DNA of 64,000 bases from Lachnospiraceae bacterium (GTDB taxonomy: Bacteria; Bacillota; Clostridia; Lachnospirales; Lachnospiraceae). A model generated the notes under the pieces. The model was not told where the DNA came from. It searched no databases and saw nothing but the letters and a program-made list of their open reading frames with translations. The stretch is from positions 107,408-171,407 of the forward strand of contig SVFO01000003.1 of the NCBI GenBank assembly GCA_015056795.1, in the 5' to 3' direction. Both the position numbers and the translations under genes were made by a program. This document shows, in pieces, positions 9,083 through 18,068 of this stretch (its first letter is position 1; each line of letters opens with the position of its first letter).

Positions 9083-9100
9083 GTCGTTCCTCTCTGAGTA

Positions 9101-9257
9101 GCCGCTTGTTTTTCTGTTACATGTTTACTATATTATAAACTCGAAAGCTCGCTGCTTCGCAGCTCTCTTGATTTGCTTTGCAAATCAGCTTTCTCGTTAA
9201 AACATGCATGAAAAACAAATGTCTGCTTCGCAGCCGCTTGTTTTTCTATGCATGTTT
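9101..9257. repeat. Cluster of nested palindromes
   Basis: Two neighbouring foldbacks. One has arms GAAAGCT/AGCTTTC (9143-9149, 9187-9193) holding two inner hairpins (GCTGCTTCGCAGC and GATTTGCTTTGCAAATC). The other (9199-9257) has arms AAACATGCAT..GAAAAACAA and TTGTTTTTC..ATGCATGTTT around TCTGCTTCGCAG. A piece of the second right arm is repeated at 9101-9126. Its middle, AACAAATG..GCTTCGC..CGCTTGTT, matches the inner hairpin of the ~120-bp family. It lies upstream of the kinase gene; no promoter was recognised here. Confidence 0.6.
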
Positions 9258-9359
9258 TATTTTATCACGCTTTGGGAGTTCTGGCAAATTGTTTTCCAAA
9301 ACCTAAGTTCGCGATTTAACAAGAATCCTTCCGTGCAGCACGGGGTTCTTCTATGCCAC

Positions 9360-9396
9360 AAAAAAAGACGACTTCCGAAGAAGCCGCCTTCTTTTA
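9360..9396 (-). terminator. Terminator after the sugar ABC permease
   Basis: 11-bp stem with two mismatches (AAGACGACTTC/GAAGCCGCCTT) around CGAA, followed by T7 on the minus strand, right after the permease stop at 9418. Confidence 0.75.
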
Positions 9397-9417
9397 TAAA
9401 AACCTTCTCTTTTTTCA

Positions 9418-10302
9418 TTAACCCTTCACGGCACCTGCAATGAAGCTCTCCTGAATGGACTTACTCATGAATACGTAAACCAACAGGGTCGGGAATGTTG
9501 CAATAACAAGTGCTGCACCGATCGGGCCCCAATCCGTCGTATGCTGTCCAGACAACGCCTGAATACCGACGGGCAATGTCTTATATTGCTTTTTACTGAT
9601 AAAGGACTGTGCGAACATCAGCTCGTTCCAGCACTGCAGGAAGGTGTAAATGCTGATGGTTGCAAGCGCGGGCTTCATCAGAGGAACAATGATCTTGATG
9701 AAGGTCTGCCAGAGTGTACATCCGTCAATGTAGGCCGCCTCGTCAAGGTCCTTCGGAATGTCGTTCATAAATCCCGTACAGATCAGGATCGCCATGGCCA
9801 GCGAGAACGCTGAGTAAGGAATGATCATTGCCCAATAAGAGTTAACCATCTTCAACTTACTTAAGGTGATGAAGATCGGCACGATGGATGAGTGGATGGG
9901 GATCGTAATACCCAACATAAAGAACGCATTCATCGTCTTGCTGCCCTTCCAGATGATTCTTGTCAGCGCGTAGGTTGCCATCATGGCTGCCACAAGACAG
10001 ATCGCGATGGAAGATACCGTTACGATTACACTGTTCAAGAAATACAGGGGCATGTTACCAGTCGTCATGGCCGTCTGGTAGTTGCTCCAGAGCCAATCCT
10101 TAGGAAGACCCATGACGTTGGTACCGTAAACTTCTTCGTTTGATTTTAATGAGAACGTAAACATCCAGTAAACAGGAAAGAGATCAATCAGCGCCCAAAT
10201 CACTAAACCGATATAGATCAGTGCTCTAAGGACTTTATTGGTCTTTTGTACCTGATACTGATCTAAACTATTATTTGCTGATAGAATGCTTTTTTCCGCC
10301 AT
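9418..10302 (-). CDS. Carbohydrate ABC transporter permease (MalG type)
   Basis: 294 residues with six predicted membrane spans and the EAA loop DEAAYIDGCTLWQTFIKIIVPLMKPAL in two parts around residue 190-215 that contacts the ATPase. Second permease of a CUT1-type importer. It overlaps the upstream permease by 32 bases. No ATPase gene is present here; CUT1 systems in Firmicutes often share one MsmX-like ATPase encoded elsewhere. Confidence 0.92.
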   Translation of the reverse strand: MAEKSILSANNSLDQYQVQKTNKVLRALIYIGLVIWALIDLFPVYWMFTFSLKSNEEVYGTNVMGLPKDWLWSNYQTAMTTGNMPLYFLNSVIVTVSSIAICLVAAMMATYALTRIIWKGSKTMNAFFMLGITIPIHSSIVPIFITLSKLKMVNSYWAMIIPYSAFSLAMAILICTGFMNDIPKDLDEAAYIDGCTLWQTFIKIIVPLMKPALATISIYTFLQCWNELMFAQSFISKKQYKTLPVGIQALSGQHTTDWGPIGAALVIATFPTLLVYVFMSKSIQESFIAGAVKG

Positions 10303-11191
10303 ATTCTCTCTCCTTAAACGCTGCAGTAATTAAGATGGCAAACGCGAAACACAATGCGATCATCAATACCGCAATCGTACTACCCATGCCATAACGGTTT
10401 CGTTCGAACAACATGCTGATCATCAAGGTACTGGGCACTTCCGTTGCGTGGTAAGGACCACCCTTGGTCAAAACATAGATCAGGTCGAAGGATTTCAAGG
10501 AACCAGTTACGGCGAAAATCACGCTTACTTTCAAAATAGGTTTGATACTGGGAATTACTACGTACCAGTCTACCTGTCCGTCTGTTGCGCCGTCCAGCTT
10601 TGCAGCCTCGCGAAGCTCAGGTGATACGCTGCGAACGCCCGCGTACATGAGCAACATATGGTAACCAACATACTGCCACAGGGTAGGAATAAATACGCAC
10701 CACAGAGCAGATGCCTCATTTCCCAGCCATCCTCCGAGTGGCATCTTGTCGCCGATTCCAATGAGCTGAAGTACGGCATTCAGAATACCATAATCGGGGT
10801 TATAAATTTTTCTCCACAACTGACCGATTACCACGGTGGAAATCAGCACGGGCATGAAGTAGATGGAAAGGAACCCTCTCTCACCCTTGATGCCCTTACC
10901 AAGCATCAGCGCCAGGCCAAGGGATAAGGGCAGCTGTAAGAATACGGATAGCGCTGCCAGAAGCATCGCATTGCCGAGGGCTCTCCAAATATTGATGGAA
11001 CCACTTGTGAACAGTTCCGCATAGTTGCCAAACCATATGAAATCTGCCCCCTTCAGGCTGATGCTCTTCATGTCAAAGAAGCTGTAAAACACCGACATGA
11101 TAATGGGAGCAATCAAGACACCGATGAATAAGATCAGTGCCGGAAGCAGAAAGATCGTAATCATTCCATACTTATAAAGATTGTTTTTCAT
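10271..11191 (-). CDS. Carbohydrate ABC transporter permease (MalF type)
   Basis: 306 residues, six predicted membrane spans, EAA loop with ELREAAKLDGATDGQVDWYV around residue 190. First permease of the importer; partner of the MalG-type protein. Separated from the upstream binding-protein gene by a stem-loop (11230-11277), which likely lets the binding protein be made in excess. Confidence 0.92.
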   Translation of the reverse strand: MKNNLYKYGMITIFLLPALILFIGVLIAPIIMSVFYSFFDMKSISLKGADFIWFGNYAELFTSGSINIWRALGNAMLLAALSVFLQLPLSLGLALMLGKGIKGERGFLSIYFMPVLISTVVIGQLWRKIYNPDYGILNAVLQLIGIGDKMPLGGWLGNEASALWCVFIPTLWQYVGYHMLLMYAGVRSVSPELREAAKLDGATDGQVDWYVVIPSIKPILKVSVIFAVTGSLKSFDLIYVLTKGGPYHATEVPSTLMISMLFERNRYGMGSTIAVLMIALCFAFAILITAAFKEREYGGKKHSISK

Positions 11192-11229
11192 GTTAATTTC
11201 TTACCTTCCAATGGTATTTGGAAACAAAA

Positions 11230-11277
11230 TGCGGCCTTTCCGGCTCCCCGTGAAACACAAGGATCGGAAAAGCCGCA
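11230..11277 (-). promoter_or_regulatory. Intercistronic stem-loop after the binding-protein gene
   Basis: Long imperfect stem (GCGGC, TTTCCG and TCC pairing with GGA, CGGAAA and GCCGC). There is only a short broken T stretch after it. This fits a partial terminator or mRNA-stabilising structure between the binding protein and the permeases. Confidence 0.55.
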
Positions 11278-11314
11278 AACATAATCATTTCAAGTAACTA
11301 AGTAAGGAAATTGA

Positions 11315-12646
11315 TTATCTGATTTCCTTCTTCAGGCCAGAGATGAATGCATTACCATCAACCTTACCACCGTAAACCTGAGCAACATAGTCAAGGTACT
11401 TGTTAGCATCGTCAGCGTTCATAGCGGTATCACCGAACAGAACGTATGCGTTAGCCTTGGAGCAGATCTCAGATACAGCCTGGGTCAGGCCATTGATTCC
11501 GCTGGTGTCACCATAAGGATTCCAAGCGGGAAGTCCACAACCATCAAGGTAACCATAGTGGCAAATTCTCTTACCAAGCTCGAAGGTGTACTTAGCAGCT
11601 ACTGCAGCGTTCTTGGAGGAAGCTGCTACTGCAAGAGTATCAGAAGGTCCGCCGATGAGCTGTCCAAGCTTACCCTTGCTGGAATCAACAACAGGGAACT
11701 CGGTAACCTTTACCTTCGGGAAGAAGTTAGCGTCGTTAGCGAAGTCTGCACAGTTCCAAGTACCATTCTGATAGAATGCATACTTACCCTGCATGAAGTT
11801 AGCCTTAACTTCGTCGTTGGTCAGGGAAACTGCGTTAGGATCAAAGTAGCCAGCCTTTACCATGCTCTGGAAGGTATCAACTGCCTTTGCAACGTCTGCA
11901 TTGTCCCAAGAAGCTCTTCCAAGGAAGATGTCGTTCATAGCGTCAGCGCCGATGCTCTTCTCGATAACGGGCTCAAGATACTCGGTTACACACCAGGTCT
12001 CGCCGCCTGCACATCCGAAAGGAATGATTCCCTTAGCCTTCAGAGCGTCACAGCACTTGATCAGATCATCATAGGTGGTAGGAACTTCGTTCCAGCCTGC
12101 TTCCTTCAGAAGATCCATATTGCAGAAAAGTCCAACGATGTTCATGGTCAGAGGAACACCATAGTGCTTTCCGTTGTAAGTAGAGTTTGCAAGCATAACC
12201 TCAGGAAGCTCACTCTTGTAATCCTGATATGCATCATCCAGGCAGTAAACCTTACCGGAATCAACGAAATCACCAAGGAATGCGCAAGACCAGGTGAAGA
12301 AGATATCAGGTACTTCGTCAGCTGCCATAGCGGCCTTAATCTTGGTCTTGTAGGACTGGTTCTCAAATGCTTCCCAGTTCAGAGTGATGTCAGGATACTC
12401 GCTCTTCATCTCAGCGATGGCATTCTCATAGGACTTACGGTTGGAATCGCTCTCGGTAGCGATACACCACATGTCCAGGGAAACCTTCTGGCTCTTCAGG
12501 TCTACGCTAGTGGAAGCGCTCTGCTTGTTACCACCCTCGTTACCAGCACTGCCGCTGCCCTCGGTACCACTGCCACTGCCACATGCTGCGCAAGATACAA
12601 CCATAGCTGCTGCGAGCAAAGTTGCTGCCAATTTCTTCAGTTTCAT
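11315..12646 (-). CDS. Sugar ABC transporter substrate-binding lipoprotein
   Basis: 443 residues. Signal peptide with a lipobox-like VVSCAACG near residue 16-23, a Gly/Ser-rich linker, then a family 1 extracellular solute-binding fold (segments DIFFTWSCAF, FMQGKYAFYQNGTW). It captures an oligosaccharide or sugar outside the membrane for the two permeases. Strong GGAGGAG ribosome binding site. The leader contains two short hairpins (TAAGGCG/CGCCTTA and GATGG/CCATC). Confidence 0.9.
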   Translation of the reverse strand: MKLKKLAATLLAAAMVVSCAACGSGSGTEGSGSAGNEGGNKQSASTSVDLKSQKVSLDMWCIATESDSNRKSYENAIAEMKSEYPDITLNWEAFENQSYKTKIKAAMAADEVPDIFFTWSCAFLGDFVDSGKVYCLDDAYQDYKSELPEVMLANSTYNGKHYGVPLTMNIVGLFCNMDLLKEAGWNEVPTTYDDLIKCCDALKAKGIIPFGCAGGETWCVTEYLEPVIEKSIGADAMNDIFLGRASWDNADVAKAVDTFQSMVKAGYFDPNAVSLTNDEVKANFMQGKYAFYQNGTWNCADFANDANFFPKVKVTEFPVVDSSKGKLGQLIGGPSDTLAVAASSKNAAVAAKYTFELGKRICHYGYLDGCGLPAWNPYGDTSGINGLTQAVSEICSKANAYVLFGDTAMNADDANKYLDYVAQVYGGKVDGNAFISGLKKEIR

Positions 12647-12749
12647 AATTCTCCTCCTTTAAACAAGTTGATGGTTTTTCCATCTTGTTCTCTATGTCTA
12701 AGGCGCCACGCCTTATGACCAAATCCCCCTCCGACAAGATAACTCCATC

Positions 12750-13355
12750 TTACTTTGCCGGCTCTGTCTTTACCATGGGCCAGGGATAATCAATCGTGAG
12801 CTTATCTCCGTCCACAGTGTAGTAAATCAAGGTATCCTCGAAGTGATCGTTGTACATCAGCTTGATCGTTCCGTTTTCAGGATCCTCGCTGTAATGTCCC
12901 GGGAAGGTTCCATCCTCTAAATAGGTTCCCTTCGTGGTAAATTCATAGGACAATCGATCCTCTGGACCTCCCGTCCAATATCCGATGATTCCATCGGGCT
13001 TTGAGGTTCCTGCGTAATGGTACTCAGTGCGTTCATAGAGGAGCATCTTGCCCTCACGCACCTGAACAAACCTCATTGTCGTTTCTGTACCGTTCTCATC
13101 TGTCAGCGTCAGGAAATCTCCGTCCTGCGAGTAGGAATATTCCCTTCCGTGATAGAACGCTATTCCGTCAGTCATAAACGACAGGATCTCGGTTTCCGGT
13201 TCATGAATATACGCCCAGCTTGCAAGAAGCTCGTGTCCAACGGTATTGCTTGGTGCAGTGCTTTTTTCGTTCTCTTTGGTACAACCTCCGAGCATGAGCA
13301 CTGCACTGAGCAAGACACATATAAGGATGATTAAAATGTTTCGTTTACGAGTCAT
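12750..13355 (-). CDS. Lipoprotein with two lipocalin-like repeats (unknown function)
   Basis: 201 residues from ATG at 13353-13355, chosen because AGAAGG sits eight bases before it; a GTG three codons earlier is less likely. Signal peptide with lipobox LMLGGC. The mature part shows two similar beta-rich segments (LLASWAYIH and GIIGYWTGG, each followed by an FMTDG/FTTKG-like strand), as in DUF5640-like small lipoproteins. It lies upstream of the sugar-binding protein gene, so an accessory role at the cell surface is possible but not shown. Confidence 0.7.
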   Translation of the reverse strand: MTRKRNILIILICVLLSAVLMLGGCTKENEKSTAPSNTVGHELLASWAYIHEPETEILSFMTDGIAFYHGREYSYSQDGDFLTLTDENGTETTMRFVQVREGKMLLYERTEYHYAGTSKPDGIIGYWTGGPEDRLSYEFTTKGTYLEDGTFPGHYSEDPENGTIKLMYNDHFEDTLIYYTVDGDKLTIDYPWPMVKTEPAK

Positions 13356-13364
13356 CGGTCGCAC

Positions 13365-13643
13365 CTTCTATGTATCGAAATACCCCATAAGAACCTTTCC
13401 CCTTGAAATAAAGTATAGCGAACCCCCTTTTTTAAGTAAATGGAAATCTTTTACTTCAAGAAGCATCTTTTTTACTTTTTTGACAAGGCAGATGTAATAT
13501 TTTTAGTTTCCTTTGTTGATTTCGTCGAGGATTGTTCTTTGGGCAATCAGCGAATTTCCTTATTTTGTATCGAATGTAAGCGTTTCCATTAAATCTTTTG
13601 TGCAAATTTGCGAATGTGAGTCTGATTAATTACATGTTTGCAT
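13365..13643. other. Intergenic region, little recognised
   Basis: AT-rich. It holds a catabolite-response-like site TGTAAGCGTTTCCA at 13575-13588 (one mismatch to the cre consensus) and, on the minus strand, a possible TATACT box for the lipoprotein gene. No gene is seen. Confidence 0.3.
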
Positions 13644-13676
13644 AAAAAAACCCAAGGACAATTTTGTCCTTGGGTC
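13644..13676 (-). terminator. glyA terminator
   Basis: Perfect 10-bp stem CCCAAGGACA/TGTCCTTGGG with a 4-base loop and T7 on the minus strand, 27 bases past the glyA stop. Confidence 0.9.
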
Positions 13677-13702
13677 TTTCAAGCTCAAATTTTTGCTTTC
13701 GA

Positions 13703-14941
13703 TTAGATCAGAGGGTACTTGTCGGTCAGTCCCTGTACGATGGCTCTTGCCTCGGGAACCTTCTCCTCGCCGCCCTTGATGACCATGGCGATTGCCTCTG
13801 CAATCTTGTCCATGTCTTCCGTGTTCATTCCTCTGCTAGTAACTGCAGGCGTACCAAGACGGATACCGCTGGTTACGAACGGAGACTGAGGATCATTAGG
13901 GATGGTGTTCTTGTTACAGGTAATGTGTGCCTGATCAAGAAGCTTCTCCACTGCCTTACCGGTGAGACCAAAGTTGGTCAGGTCAACCAGCATCAGATGG
14001 TTGTCAGTGCCACCAGATACGATCTTGATGCCACGGCTCATCAGGCCCTTGCAAAGTGCCTGTGCATTGTCAACAATGTTCTTCTGATAGGTCTTGAAGT
14101 CATCAGACAGCGCTTCCTTAAAGCAAACAGCCTTTGCAGCGATGACATGCATCAGAGGGCCACCCTGGATGCCAGGGAAAATAGCCTTGTTAAAGTTGAA
14201 TTTATCAGCAGCTTCCTTATTGCAGAGGATCAGACCGCCTCTGGGTCCACGCAGGGTCTTATGCGTCGTTGTGGTAACCACGTCTGCGTAAGGAATGGGT
14301 GAAGGATGAAGTCCAGCGGCAACGAGACCTGCGATGTGTGCCATGTCAACCATGAGAACGGCACCAACCTCATCAGCAACCTCACGGAATTTCTTAAAGT
14401 CGATGGTTCTCGCATATGCGGATGCACCTGCAATGATCATCTTAGGCTTTGCTTCCAGTGCGATTCTGCGAAGCTCATCATAATCGATAAAGCCGTCATC
14501 ATTTACACCGTAAGGAACGATGTTAAAGTACTTACCAGACATGTTTACGGGTGAACCATGGGTCAGATGTCCGCCATGAGCAAGGTTCATTCCCATGATG
14601 GTGTCGCCAGGCTGGCAAACTGCAAACTGTACTGCCATGTTCGCCTGTGCTCCGGAATGAGGCTGTACGTTGGCATAATCGCAACCAAACAGCTCCTTAG
14701 CTCTCTCGATGGCCAAGGTCTCAACGACGTCAACGCACTCGCATCCGCCGTAGTATCTCTTTCCAGGATACCCTTCCGCATACTTGTTGGTCAGGGGGCT
14801 TCCCATAGCTGCCATAACGGCCTTGGAAACCCAGTTTTCAGAAGCAATCAGCTCGATGTGGCTGTTCTGGCGCGCCTGCTCGTCCACAATGGCCTGGGCG
14901 ATCTCGGGATCCACGTTTTTCACTTCATCCAAAGAATACAT
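13703..14941 (-). CDS. glyA: Serine hydroxymethyltransferase
   Basis: 412 residues, the usual length. PLP-binding Lys lies in [13 protein letters not shown] (about residue 230); [13 protein letters not shown] and MDLAH-type GHLTHGSPV segments match the family. It interconverts serine and glycine with tetrahydrofolate, feeding one-carbon units to the cytoplasm. Monocistronic, with its own promoter (14996-15023) and terminator. Strong AGGAGGAG ribosome binding site. Confidence 0.97.
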   Translation of the reverse strand: MYSLDEVKNVDPEIAQAIVDEQARQNSHIELIASENWVSKAVMAAMGSPLTNKYAEGYPGKRYYGGCECVDVVETLAIERAKELFGCDYANVQPHSGAQANMAVQFAVCQPGDTIMGMNLAHGGHLTHGSPVNMSGKYFNIVPYGVNDDGFIDYDELRRIALEAKPKMIIAGASAYARTIDFKKFREVADEVGAVLMVDMAHIAGLVAAGLHPSPIPYADVVTTTTHKTLRGPRGGLILCNKEAADKFNFNKAIFPGIQGGPLMHVIAAKAVCFKEALSDDFKTYQKNIVDNAQALCKGLMSRGIKIVSGGTDNHLMLVDLTNFGLTGKAVEKLLDQAHITCNKNTIPNDPQSPFVTSGIRLGTPAVTSRGMNTEDMDKIAEAIAMVIKGGEEKVPEARAIVQGLTDKYPLI

Positions 14942-14995
14942 GCTTGTCTCCTCCTAATTCATCACTTTGTTTATAGTTCAAAAACATTCCTAACT

Positions 14996-15023
14996 ATAGT
15001 AACACATATTTCCAAATTTGCAA
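14996..15023 (-). promoter_or_regulatory. glyA promoter
   Basis: Minus strand TTGCAA (15018-15023), 16-base spacer, TACTAT (14996-15001), about 55 bases before the glyA start. Confidence 0.5.
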
Positions 15024-15077
15024 AGACTTTCCTGCGGCAATGCGCTAAATTTCTGTATTCATTTTGTCAAGAAAAAT

Positions 15078-15944
15078 TTAGGTATTATAAACCTCACGCC
15101 AAATGATGGTTGCCATCTTGGAGCGCCATTCCGGCTTTACCATATAATACAGGAAGCTGTCGATCAGTCTGCGGGGCGGATAGCTTCTTCCGTCCAGCTT
15201 AAAATGACGGAAGCCCGCATCCTTATACTTTCCATATAGAAGCTCCGTGGATATGAAGGAGCGGTTGTTCATGATCTGGAAGAATTCCCTTGCAATGTTC
15301 ATGCAGGGCTTCCAATCAGGATCGGAAAACTCCAGCTGAGCCTTGCCCTGAACAATGTAATGCGCCCGTCTTCTCGGGCAGTTGTCCTCGCAGAAATGAT
15401 CCACGATCAGCTCCATCCTGTCCTTATGATCCAAGGAAAAGAGCACGTCCGTGTTATTCATTGCGGAGTCAATTACGACGATTGCATAATCCTTTTCCAT
15501 TTCCGCCTTGATGTCCTCCAGCTTATCCAGGCATTTTGTCGTTGAGGAGATCAGCGTATACTTCGGATAATTTTTGCGAATGTAATCCTCGAGAATCGGT
15601 GAATTCACCAAAACCTCATTGCCCTTGTTGTCCGCAAGCTCCAGGCAGAAATTACAGAAGGTATCGTTTAAGTGCTTCTCTTCGATCAAAGGATTCGTAA
15701 AGGTAAAGCGAACGGCAATCCCCCTGCTGTTCAGCTGTTCAATGATCTGCATCATTTCAGGCTTCTTGCACGAGCCCAATACTACCCTACCGCCATTCCA
15801 AATGGTTCCAGGGAAGCATCCATAGGCAGACGCAATTTTTACGTTATCATAAAAGCATTCTGGCGTTGCCTGCTGCAAATCTGCCATAAAACAAATCAGC
15901 TTTGCATTCGTATAAAAATCTGGGAGATAAAAATTGATGTCCAT
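15078..15944 (-). CDS. Cysteine-containing protein of unknown function (possibly U32-like barrel)
   Basis: 288 residues from ATG 15942-15944, which has AGAGG eight bases upstream; a start 16 codons earlier is less supported. Cysteine groups occur as CNFCLE (mid-protein) and HFCEDNCPRRRAHY (about residue 190), resembling metal- or cluster-binding sites. Segments such as VRFTFTNPLIEEKHL and NEVLVNSPILEDYIRKNYP suggest an alternating beta/alpha barrel like peptidase U32 family members. No signal peptide. The function is not recognised; it stands alone between glyA and the PAP2 gene. Confidence 0.6.
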   Translation of the reverse strand: MDINFYLPDFYTNAKLICFMADLQQATPECFYDNVKIASAYGCFPGTIWNGGRVVLGSCKKPEMMQIIEQLNSRGIAVRFTFTNPLIEEKHLNDTFCNFCLELADNKGNEVLVNSPILEDYIRKNYPKYTLISSTTKCLDKLEDIKAEMEKDYAIVVIDSAMNNTDVLFSLDHKDRMELIVDHFCEDNCPRRRAHYIVQGKAQLEFSDPDWKPCMNIAREFFQIMNNRSFISTELLYGKYKDAGFRHFKLDGRSYPPRRLIDSFLYYMVKPEWRSKMATIIWREVYNT

Positions 15945-16156
15945 ATCATTTTCCTCTTTCTTAAATAGATTCACAAGTCGAATTGACGGCATTGCGGCAA
16001 ATCTGCCCGTTGCCCTGTTTTCCTTCGCTTGATCATGGCAGTTACGCGAACATAAAGATTATAACAAAAATTGCCAGTTTACGCAACGAGCAAGTCAAAT
16101 TTTGAATGGTATTTCTTAAGTGTTTATTAAGATTCCCAAAGACTTTTAAAATTATA

Positions 16157-16184
16157 TTGACAAATAATTAACAAGTGGTATACT
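16157..16184 (+). promoter_or_regulatory. Promoter of the PAP2 gene
   Basis: TTGACA (16157-16162), 16-base spacer, TATACT (16179-16184), 26 bases before the start codon. Confidence 0.8.
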
Positions 16185-16209
16185 AGCACCAAGATTAGGG
16201 AGATGTACT

Positions 16210-16956
16210 ATGAGAGAACGAATGATTCATTTTATGGAAAAAAATATGAGGAAGGGAATCGTTTCCAAGCAGAAGCTCTGGAACCAATACAAGCACCTGA
16301 TTCCTCTGCTGACCTACATGCTGGTATACATGGTATGGTGGGGACATCTTGAGGACACCGTGACCACGCAGTACCAGGTGATCCACATGGGAATTGATGA
16401 CCACATCCCGTTCGTTGAAGTTTTCATTATTCCATACCTTGCTTGGTTTGCTTACGTATCCGTGACCGTCGTGGCGCTCTTCTTTAAGGATGAGACGAAA
16501 AAGGATTACTACCGTTGCCTGACCTTTTTATTCACAGGCATGACGTTGTTTTTACTGATTTCCACCCTGATGCCAAATGGGCATCAGCTTCGCCCCACAG
16601 TAATGCCGAGGGACAATATGTTTACGAGAATGATCGCTGAACTTTGGAAAACGGATACACCGACGAACCTTTGGCCCAGCATCCATGTTTACAACTCGCT
16701 GGGAGCTCATTTCGCCATTGCGAAGAGTAAGGCCTTCGAGCGTCATAAGTGGTTACATTACGCTTCCCTGATGCTTGCAATGTCGATTATCCTTTCCACG
16801 ATGTTTATTAAGCAGCATTCCTTCTTCGACGTGCTGACCGCTCTTTTCCTTGCGGCCGTGATGTATGTTATCGTTTATAAGCGCGACGCAGCAACAAACA
16901 TGACAGGACATGGAAATCATAATCATTCCACCAGTCTAAGGCACCACACTATTTAA
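16210..16956 (+). CDS. PAP2 family membrane phosphatase
   Basis: 248 residues with about six membrane spans. The motifs PSIHVYNSLG (C2-type) and STMFIKQHSFFDVL (C3-type, second catalytic His) are present; the first motif is a weak RPTVMPRDN. Family members remove phosphate from phosphatidate, undecaprenyl pyrophosphate or related lipids. The atypical C2 (SIH rather than SGH) resembles the inositol phosphorylceramide synthase-like branch. Isolated plus-strand gene with its own promoter and terminator. Confidence 0.8.
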   Translation: MRERMIHFMEKNMRKGIVSKQKLWNQYKHLIPLLTYMLVYMVWWGHLEDTVTTQYQVIHMGIDDHIPFVEVFIIPYLAWFAYVSVTVVALFFKDETKKDYYRCLTFLFTGMTLFLLISTLMPNGHQLRPTVMPRDNMFTRMIAELWKTDTPTNLWPSIHVYNSLGAHFAIAKSKAFERHKWLHYASLMLAMSIILSTMFIKQHSFFDVLTALFLAAVMYVIVYKRDAATNMTGHGNHNHSTSLRHHTI

Positions 16957-16987
16957 TCCGTTTACTCTTCTTTATTATATATAACTA

Positions 16988-17023
16988 ACAGCCCAATACC
17001 AAATCGGCATGGGCTGTTTTTTA
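16988..17023 (+). terminator. Terminator of the PAP2 gene
   Basis: Stem ACAGCCCA/TGGGCTGT followed by T6. It lies between convergent genes and may also serve the glycosyltransferase gene on the other strand. Confidence 0.8.
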
Positions 17024-17039
17024 TTTCATCTCTTCTGTT

Positions 17040-18068
17040 TTAGTTGAACTTAAAGATCTTCTGACACACATGATAAAACCATACGCAGAATTTTCTGCCA
17101 GGCTTTCCGGGAAGATGTAAAAACACTCCCAGTATGGCATTCTTTAGCTTTGCATAGAGCTTTCTGTCCTTTTTCTTCAAATACTCCCAAAGCTCCACCT
17201 TCTTCGCCAGATTCTCATCCGTCCCTGAGCGAATAAGCATGATAGAGGAAACTGCCATAATTATTTCCAAATAATTCCTCATGTACTGATACAGCCTTTT
17301 GTTGTCCTCAATCTCAGCGCCGTGTTCTGCCATGTAATCAATCATAATTTTATTCACGCGAACCTGCTGGTCCACTCTCGAAATCATGACGGCTTCATTG
17401 ACCGACTGATCCTCACGGCCAATATAATAACGATAGAAATTCACGTCAAGATAATACATCCTGTTAACATACGGCAGTGGTTCAAATACATAAAGATTAT
17501 CGACATAAAAGGTATGCTCAGGAAGTCGAATGCCACAATCCTTCAAAAGCTGCGTCCGAAAGATCACGGAGTGCATCAAAATGTAATGTCCCTTCGTAAA
17601 GTGATGACAGTCATCCCAAGAAAACACCTGCTCCAGCGGCAGAATCTTGCGATACTGCATGACCTTTTTCCTCTTCGCCCCAACCTTATCATAGACGAAA
17701 TTGCTGACCAGCATGTCGAGGGGCTCCGTTTCTCCTGAAAACTCCCGAAGCTTCGCCAAAATCTTCTGATAAGCATCCTTCTTTACCCAGTCATCACTGT
17801 CAACGACCTTAAAATACAGGCCCGTGGCATTGTCAATTCCCGTATTGACCGCTGAACCGTGTCCGCCATTCTCCTTGTGTATGGCCTTAATAATGGAAGG
17901 ATATTTTGCCGCATACCTGTCAGCGATTTCCGCCGTCCGATCCTTTGTGGAGCCATCGTCCACAATCAGGATCTCAACTTCCTCTCCTCCCACGAGCAAG
18001 GATTCAATACACTTTGCCATATACCCTTCCGAATTATAGCAAGGGATGGCAATGGATAATAGTTTCAT
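17040..18068 (-). CDS. Glycosyltransferase family 2
   Basis: 342 residues. GT-A fold N-terminus (LLSIAIPCYNSEGYM), nucleotide-sugar contacts in VDDGSTKD and the metal-binding DxD-like KVVDSDDW (about residue 90). No membrane span is evident apart from a hydrophobic/aromatic C-terminus. It likely adds a sugar to a cell-surface glycan or lipid. The start codon overlaps the mutY stop by four bases (ATGA), so the two are co-translated, though no functional link is known. Confidence 0.85.
   Translation of the reverse strand: MKLLSIAIPCYNSEGYMAKCIESLLVGGEEVEILIVDDGSTKDRTAEIADRYAAKYPSIIKAIHKENGGHGSAVNTGIDNATGLYFKVVDSDDWVKKDAYQKILAKLREFSGETEPLDMLVSNFVYDKVGAKRKKVMQYRKILPLEQVFSWDDCHHFTKGHYILMHSVIFRTQLLKDCGIRLPEHTFYVDNLYVFEPLPYVNRMYYLDVNFYRYYIGREDQSVNEAVMISRVDQQVRVNKIMIDYMAEHGAEIEDNKRLYQYMRNYLEIIMAVSSIMLIRSGTDENLAKKVELWEYLKKKDRKLYAKLKNAILGVFLHLPGKPGRKFCVWFYHVCQKIFKFN

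Noticed and set aside
11558..12718. 386-codon plus-strand frame
   Set aside because: Opposite the solute-binding lipoprotein gene; no start signal and Cys/Leu/Arg-rich product.
13575..13588. cre-like catabolite control site
   Set aside because: One mismatch and over 200 bases from the nearest start codon; kept only as a note in the intergenic entry.
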